The position numbers and the translations under genes are program-made. DNA of 28,180 nt from Candidatus Limimorpha equi (lineage in GTDB: Bacteria; Bacteroidota; Bacteroidia; Bacteroidales; F082). The stretch is taken from the NCBI GenBank assembly GCA_018065885.1, contig JAGHSL010000402.1:1-28180 (forward strand), in the 5' to 3' direction. The notes under the pieces were generated by a model. It was not told the DNA's origin. It saw nothing but the letters and a program-made list of their open reading frames with translations, and made no database searches. Of this stretch, positions 23,449-28,180 are shown in pieces (the first letter of the stretch is position 1; each line of letters starts with the position of its first letter).

Positions 23449-24876
23449 TTATCTCAATTCCAGCAAAGTAATGTTCTCCACATGTTGCGTGTGCGGGAAC
23501 ATGTCGACGGGTTGAACGGCCATCACCTTGTAGGCTTGGTCAAGCAGCTGAAGGTCACGGGCTTGGGTGGCTGGGTTGCAGCTGACATACACGATTTTTC
23601 TGGCACGGATTTTCAGCAACTGTTCCACAACGCTTTCCGCCATGCCGGCACGCGGCGGGTCGGTGACGATGAAATCGGGACGGCCGTTGGCTTCGATGAA
23701 ATCATCAGTGAAGACCTTGGCCATATCACCTGCGTAGAAAGTGCAATTTCCGATGCCGTTGATTTCGGCATTCACCTTGGCATCCTGAATGGCTTCCTCA
23801 ACATACTCAATGCCAACGACTTTCTTCACGAAACGCGAAAAATACTGCGCAATGGTTCCCGTACCCGTATAAAGGTCGTACATCAGTTCATCGCCTTGCA
23901 CATTGGCCAAATCGAAGGCGGCGTGATAAAGCCTTTCTGCTTGATAGACATTGGTTTGGAAAAAAGAAACCGGTCCGATGCGGAACTTCAAATCTTCAAA
24001 ACCCACTCTTGGCGAAGCCATAGTTTCAATCAGGTAAGGGTCGCCTTTCAGACATTCAAACGGCAAATCGTTGATGACATCGTTCATCTTGTTGTTGATA
24101 ATCAGCAACAAGGAAACGATTTGCGGAAATTCCTTTTCCAAAGCTGGCACCAGTTCATTGCGGATGATGGAATTTTCTTCATTGATGACGATAATCACCA
24201 TAAACTCACCTTTGGAATTGCAGCGGATGACAATGTTTCGCATCAAGCCTTCGTGTGCCCTGACATTGTAATAGGAAATCTTACGTTCCATAGTGAATTT
24301 TCTGATAAACAGACGAATATCATTCGAAGGGTCAGCTTGCAGGTGGCATTTTTCAATATCGACAACGCGGTCGAATAGCGAAGGCAAATGGAACCCTAAG
24401 CCTTTGCAGCTTTCCTCGTCGTGCGTGCCAACAGGTACGCCATCAGTCAGCCATTTACGGTTGGAAAAAGCGTATTCCAGCTTGTTGCGATAGAAAAACT
24501 GCTTCTCACAGCCCAAAATCGGTCGGATTTCGGGATACTCAATTTTGCCGATACGGTCGAAATTGTCCTTCACCTGTTTCTGTTTGTAATACAGTTGCCA
24601 CTGATAATCAAGGTGCTGCCATTTGCAGCCTCCGCAAAGGCCGAAATGTTCACAACGCGGCTCAACACGCTTGTCCGACAATTTCTTGTAGTTGATGATT
24701 CTGCCCTCAAAAAAGTTCTTTTTCTTCTTAAACACCTCAATGTCAACAACATCGCCAGGGATACCAAAAGGAATGAACACTACCCTACCCTCTGGTTTTG
24801 CCACCGACATGCCTTCCGAACCGGCATCAACAATAACGACATCTTCGATATATTCTGGAGCTTTTTTCTTTTTCAT
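23449..24876 (-). CDS. rlmD: 23S rRNA (uracil-5-)-methyltransferase, RumA/RlmD type
   Basis: A 475-residue SAM-dependent RNA m5U methyltransferase. The N-terminal TRAM-like domain is at about 8-65. The iron-sulfur ligands C75, C81 and C84 stand in the CX5CGGC pattern, with a probable fourth cysteine in IEKCHLQ. The SAM domain has MYDLYTGTGTIAQYF and TDPPRAGM, and the catalytic cysteine is in SCNPAT (C433). Length and domain order are as usual. Whether it modifies U1939 (RlmD), U747 or tRNA U54 cannot be told from the sequence, so the symbol is provisional. It is a single gene with its own promoter, divergent from the type IIG gene. Confidence 0.88.
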   Translation of the reverse strand: MKKKKAPEYIEDVVIVDAGSEGMSVAKPEGRVVFIPFGIPGDVVDIEVFKKKKNFFEGRIINYKKLSDKRVEPRCEHFGLCGGCKWQHLDYQWQLYYKQKQVKDNFDRIGKIEYPEIRPILGCEKQFFYRNKLEYAFSNRKWLTDGVPVGTHDEESCKGLGFHLPSLFDRVVDIEKCHLQADPSNDIRLFIRKFTMERKISYYNVRAHEGLMRNIVIRCNSKGEFMVIIVINEENSIIRNELVPALEKEFPQIVSLLLIINNKMNDVINDLPFECLKGDPYLIETMASPRVGFEDLKFRIGPVSFFQTNVYQAERLYHAAFDLANVQGDELMYDLYTGTGTIAQYFSRFVKKVVGIEYVEEAIQDAKVNAEINGIGNCTFYAGDMAKVFTDDFIEANGRPDFIVTDPPRAGMAESVVEQLLKIRARKIVYVSCNPATQARDLQLLDQAYKVMAVQPVDMFPHTQHVENITLLELR

Positions 24877-24918
24877 ACAATCAAATTTGAATAGTTTTTA
24901 AACACTTTTTTTGCGCCA

Positions 24919-24926
24919 CAAAAATA
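24919..24926 (-). promoter_or_regulatory. -7 box for the rlmD-like gene
   Basis: Minus-strand TATTTTTG matches TAnnTTTG, 42 bases before the ATG. Confidence 0.6.
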
Positions 24927-25005
24927 GTGAAATTGCATTGATTGTCAACAAAAGTTATTGGTTTACATTTTTTAATTTGGTTGTAAGATGAAAATAAAAA
25001 ATCAT

Positions 25006-25013
25006 TACTTTTG
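25006..25013 (+). promoter_or_regulatory. -7 box for the type IIG gene
   Basis: TACTTTTG matches TAnnTTTG, with a TTG (24981-24983) 22 bases upstream. It lies 18 bases before the ATG at 25032, so an apparent start at the TTG at 25011 is inside the promoter box and is rejected. Confidence 0.6.
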
Positions 25014-25031
25014 CCCACAAAATCAATTGTC

Positions 25032-26402
25032 ATGACAGAACATCAACAGCATCAGGCAGCGCATGATTTCGCCGATTATTGGAAAAACCGTGGCGATGAA
25101 AAAAGCGAGACGCAACAGTTTTGGATGTCGCTTCTACACTCGGTGTTTGGGATGGAAGAGCCCCAGAAGTTTATCGAATTCGAGAAGCGCGTGCAGCATA
25201 CCCATGTGAGTTTCATTGATGCGTATATCGAATCCACCAAAGTCCTGATTGAGCAGAAAAGTTTTGACATTGACTTGCACAAAGGTTACAAGCAAAGCGA
25301 CGGTTCCATGCTTACACCTTTCCAACAGGCCAAGCGCTATGCCAACGAACTTCCGTATTCTCTCCGTCCGCGCTGGGTGGTGGTGAGCAATTTCCAGTCG
25401 TTTCTGGTTTACGACATGGAAAATCCGAATGGCGAACCGTTTGAAATCCTTTTGGAAAACCTTCAGAATGAATACTATCGCCTTTCGTTTTTGACCGACA
25501 TGGGCAACATTCATTTGAAAAAGGAAATGGAAGTGAGCATCAAGGCGGGCGATTTGGTCGGGAAGATTTATGACGCCTTGCTTGCCCAATACAAGGACGC
25601 CACCAATGCCGAGACGCTCCGCAGCCTGAACATGCTCTGCGTCAGGCTGGTGTTCTGCCTGTATGCCGAAGATGCGGGCGTGTTCGGGAAACGCAACATG
25701 TTTCACGACTACATGGCTGGATTCGATGCCCGTAATTTCCGCCATGCTTTAATTGACTTGTTTCAAGTGCTTGACACCAAGATTGAGGAACGTGACCCGT
25801 ATCTCGATGAAGAACTGGCCGCATTTCCGTATGTGAATGGCGGTCTGTTTACCGACAGCGACATTGAAATACCGAATTTCAGCGACGATTTGCGCACCTT
25901 GATTCTTACCAAGGCATCGGATGATTTCGACTGGAGCGAAATAAGCCCGACCATTTTCGGTGCCGTGTTCGAGTCGACCCTGAACCCCGAAACGCGCCGC
26001 TCTGGTGGAATGCACTACACTTCAATCGAGAACATTCACAAGGTGATTGACCCGCTGTTTCTGAACGACTTGCGCAAGGAATTAGACGAAATAAAAGCCG
26101 AGAAAATCGGCAAAGCACAAGCGAAACACGCCGCTGACTTTCAGGAGAAACTGTCGCGGCTGAAATTCCTTGACCCGGCTTGCGGCAGCGGTAATTTCCT
26201 GACCGAAACCTATCTTTCGCTTCGCCGTTTAGAAAACGAGGCCATAAACATTCAGGCCAAGGGACAAGTCTACATTGGCCTTGAAGAGACCAACCCCATA
26301 AAGGTTTCCATCCATCAGTTCTACGGCATTGAAATCAACGATTTTGCGGTTGCAACCGCCACCACGGCCTTGAGGATTGCCGAAAGCAAAATGATGAAAT
26401 AA
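25032..26402 (+). CDS. MmeI-like type IIG restriction-methyltransferase, N-terminal part (nuclease and motif I)
   Basis: 456 residues, the first half of an MmeI-like bifunctional enzyme that normally has about 900-1000 residues. The nuclease is at the start: D63, then E74 and K76 in VLIEQKS, the D...EXK pattern. A helical linker follows. The SAM-binding motif LDPACGSGNF is at 380-389, followed by GIEINDFAVATA. The frame ends at TAA (26400-26402) right after AESKMMK, at a place where intact relatives continue without a break. The next open frame begins 12 bases later in the same frame. Alone this part has no catalytic NPPF motif and no target recognition domain, so it should not methylate. Either a nonsense mutation or a split enzyme. 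Confidence 0.85.
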   Translation: MTEHQQHQAAHDFADYWKNRGDEKSETQQFWMSLLHSVFGMEEPQKFIEFEKRVQHTHVSFIDAYIESTKVLIEQKSFDIDLHKGYKQSDGSMLTPFQQAKRYANELPYSLRPRWVVVSNFQSFLVYDMENPNGEPFEILLENLQNEYYRLSFLTDMGNIHLKKEMEVSIKAGDLVGKIYDALLAQYKDATNAETLRSLNMLCVRLVFCLYAEDAGVFGKRNMFHDYMAGFDARNFRHALIDLFQVLDTKIEERDPYLDEELAAFPYVNGGLFTDSDIEIPNFSDDLRTLILTKASDDFDWSEISPTIFGAVFESTLNPETRRSGGMHYTSIENIHKVIDPLFLNDLRKELDEIKAEKIGKAQAKHAADFQEKLSRLKFLDPACGSGNFLTETYLSLRRLENEAINIQAKGQVYIGLEETNPIKVSIHQFYGIEINDFAVATATTALRIAESKMMK

Positions 26403-26414
26403 ACCTCATCAATC

Positions 26415-27992
26415 GTGAATCTCGATTTGGATATGCTATCGCTGAAAACCTACCACAACATCAAGGAAGGCAATGCCTTGCGCGTTCCGTGGACGGAATG
26501 GGAAGTGGCCGATGAACCCCATCAGGTGGTGATTGCCGGCCAGACCTACGTCTATCCGAAACAAGAATCGCCTGCATCAATTGTCAGCGAGCCAGTGGTG
26601 CGTTACGGCAACATTGATTTGTATACCGATGAAATCCACCTCAATCCCAAAGGAAAGGAACCTGAGTTTTATCACGTTGATTTCGACTACATTATGGGCA
26701 ATCCGCCGTTTGTGGGGGCGAGACTGATGTCAGAAAGTCAGAAACAGGACATGATTGATGTGTTTGGCAAAAAGTGGAAAAACATCGGAAACATGGATTA
26801 CGTTTCAGGTTGGTACTACAAAGCGGCAAGAATCATGCGTGGCAACAAAATACATACGGCTTTGGTTTCCACAAACAGCATCACGCAAGGTGAACAAGTC
26901 GCTAATCTTTGGAAACCGTTGTTTGAAGATTATGGCGTTCAAATAGATTTCGCCTACCGCACTTTCCGCTGGGACAGCGAATCAACATTGAAAGCCCACG
27001 TTCATTGCGTAATCATTGGATTTTCAACATGCGGAAGCAAAACGAAAGCCATTTTCACAGAATCTGACAATCCTATTCAAGCCAGCAACATAAGTCCTTA
27101 TCTGATTGATGCTAAAGCTGTTTGGATTGAAAGCAGGAAAAAGTCCGTTTCCGATGTCCCCGAAATGCTGTTCGGCAGTATGCCTAACGATGGCGGCAAT
27201 TTCATCTTGACACGGCAAGAAAAAGACGAGCTGATTAGAAAAGACCCAAACGCTGCAAAATTCATCAGGTTATTCTTAGGTGCAGACGAATTCATCAATA
27301 AAAAGGAAAGATATTGCCTGTGGCTTGCCGATGCCTCTCCGTCGGAAATCCGCAGAAATCCAGATTTGCTGAAACGTGTCGAAAACGTCCGCAATCTGCG
27401 ATTGGAAAGCAAAAGGGAAGCCACAAGGAAACTTGCCGACATTCCAACGCTTTTTGGCGAAATCAGGCAACCGAAAAACGGTCATTATTTGCTGATACCC
27501 AGCACTTCATCTGAAAAAAGAAGATATGTCCCTATCGGATTTTTCGACAGTGACGTCATCTCTTCAAATGCAAATCTAATCATCCCCAATGCCACCCTTT
27601 ACCATTTCGGCATCCTGACCTCATTTGTCCACATGGCGTGGATGCGAGTCGTTTGTGGCAGACTAAAATCGGATTACCGCTATTCAAAAGATATTGTTTA
27701 TAACAATTTCCCGTGGCCTGTGGTTTCGACAGGCTCAACTGCCGAACAGAAAATAGAACGCACGGCGCAAGCCATATTGGAGGTCCGCGCAAAATATCCC
27801 GACTGTTCCTTGGCCGATTTGTACGACGAAGCAACTATGCCACCCGAGCTGCGCAAAGCCCATAAGGAAAACGACCATGCCGTGATGGCCGCCTACGGTT
27901 TCAGCACGAAGATGACTGAAAGCGAGTACGTTGCCGAACTGATGCGTCTGTACGGGGAAATGACGAAAGGAAACGCAAATTGCCACGATTAG
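26415..27992 (+). CDS. MmeI-like type IIG restriction-methyltransferase, C-terminal part (motif IV and TRD)
   Basis: 525 residues from the GTG shown, or 519 from the ATG at 26433; no clear ribosome binding site is seen for either. It continues the upstream frame after TAA and four codons. The catalytic methyltransferase motif IV is NPPF at 96-99. Further family hallmarks are STNSITQGEQVANLWKPL, YCLWLADASP, FGILTSFVHMAWMRVVCGRLKSDYRYS, NFPWP, and near the end YPDCSLADLYDEATMPPELRKAH. The target recognition domain is the middle and C-terminal part. At about residues 437-441 the codons come from a 15-base word identical to the interspersed repeat at 1969-1983 (opposite strand). Together with the first part, all expected domains are present. 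Confidence 0.8.
   Translation: MNLDLDMLSLKTYHNIKEGNALRVPWTEWEVADEPHQVVIAGQTYVYPKQESPASIVSEPVVRYGNIDLYTDEIHLNPKGKEPEFYHVDFDYIMGNPPFVGARLMSESQKQDMIDVFGKKWKNIGNMDYVSGWYYKAARIMRGNKIHTALVSTNSITQGEQVANLWKPLFEDYGVQIDFAYRTFRWDSESTLKAHVHCVIIGFSTCGSKTKAIFTESDNPIQASNISPYLIDAKAVWIESRKKSVSDVPEMLFGSMPNDGGNFILTRQEKDELIRKDPNAAKFIRLFLGADEFINKKERYCLWLADASPSEIRRNPDLLKRVENVRNLRLESKREATRKLADIPTLFGEIRQPKNGHYLLIPSTSSEKRRYVPIGFFDSDVISSNANLIIPNATLYHFGILTSFVHMAWMRVVCGRLKSDYRYSKDIVYNNFPWPVVSTGSTAEQKIERTAQAILEVRAKYPDCSLADLYDEATMPPELRKAHKENDHAVMAAYGFSTKMTESEYVAELMRLYGEMTKGNANCHD
27724..27738 (+). repeat. Interspersed-repeat core inside the type IIG gene
   Basis: TTTCGACAGGCTCAA is the exact reverse complement of 1969-1983 in the intergenic repeat. 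It is in frame, coding for part of VSTGST just after the conserved NFPWP. Confidence 0.6.
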
Positions 27993-28059
27993 TTTTAGCC
28001 TTTGGAGGAATCGGCGATACGACAAAAATCCAGAGTTTCTGAAATCCACAAAGATTTCG

Positions 28060-28067
28060 TATCTTTG
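28060..28067 (+). promoter_or_regulatory. -7 box for the last gene
   Basis: TATCTTTG matches TAnnTTTG, 17 bases before the ATG at 28085. Confidence 0.65.
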
Positions 28068-28084
28068 CAGAAATTTTAACCATC

Positions 28085-28180
28085 ATGTTCGACGAGGAAG
28101 ATTTCAGGGATTACGAAGACGAGATTCAGAATGTCGTGAAACAATACGAGGAAATGCTCGAAAAGGACGAATCCGTCTAT
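28085..28180 (+). CDS. Start of an acidic protein, possibly a TPR protein (partial)
   Basis: The window ends after 32 codons. MFDEEDFRDYEDEIQNVV is followed by KQYEEMLEKDESVY; it is very acidic and helical, with no signal peptide. The look is similar to N-termini of Bacteroidales tetratricopeptide repeat proteins, but too little is present to be sure. A clear promoter box precedes it, so it is a separate transcription unit from the type IIG gene. Confidence 0.65.
   Translation, partial: MFDEEDFRDYEDEIQNVVKQYEEMLEKDESVY

Noticed and set aside
23371..24378. 335-codon open frame on the plus strand
   Set aside because: Antisense to the RlmD-like methyltransferase, whose motifs are unambiguous.
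25011..25031. TTG start for the type IIG gene
   Set aside because: The TTG is part of the TACTTTTG promoter box, so it would be upstream of the transcript start.

Overview
The window looks like a chromosomal segment of a member of the Bacteroidota, most likely order Bacteroidales. Many genes are preceded by the Bacteroidota -7 promoter box TAnnTTTG. The protein families also fit: a PG0541-like protein next to an RND pump, GH3/beta-lactamase fusions, an RRM protein, FISUMP-like lipoproteins and TlpA-like reductases. Genus cannot be decided from the sequence alone.

Layout. 1-352: a 42-bp tandem repeat array. 353-1085: gene-free DNA with several inverted repeats. 1086-1725 (minus): a HepT/MntA (HEPN/MNT) toxin-antitoxin pair bracketed by 48-bp direct repeats. 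1885-1988: an interspersed repeat. 2094-4271: a secreted CBM9 plus glycosidase-like protein. 4272-4650: a hairpin-rich gap. 4651-8258 (minus): a type III restriction-modification operon (mod, then res), with a rod-shaped structured RNA resembling 6S RNA just upstream (8366-8489, minus). 8655-8706: a large perfect-core palindrome. 8883-12700: a TlpA-like thiol oxidoreductase translationally coupled to a GH3/serine beta-lactamase fusion. 13121-19160: a tripartite RND efflux operon (TolC-like, adaptor, pump) ending with a small PG0541-like protein and a strong terminator. 19384-20106: tRNA-Arg(TCT), an RRM protein and tRNA-Tyr(GTA), all on the minus strand. 20226-21386: a MalY/PatB-like aminotransferase. 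21419-23243 (minus): two overlapping lipoprotein genes. 23449-24876 (minus): an RlmD/RumA-like RNA methyltransferase. 25032-27992: an MmeI-like type IIG restriction-methylation gene interrupted by one in-frame TAA. 28085-end: the start of an acidic protein, possibly a TPR protein.

Most of the middle (8.8-25 kb) reads as ordinary core or envelope functions. The outer parts hold defence and accessory modules (HepT/MntA, type III R-M, type IIG R-M) and most of the repeats. The observations most worth following are the 6S-like RNA beside the type III operon, the in-frame stop that separates methyltransferase motif I from motif IV in the type IIG gene, a 15-nt core of the interspersed repeat embedded in frame in that same gene, the direct repeats around the toxin-antitoxin pair, and the tandem repeat array with two alternating hairpins.
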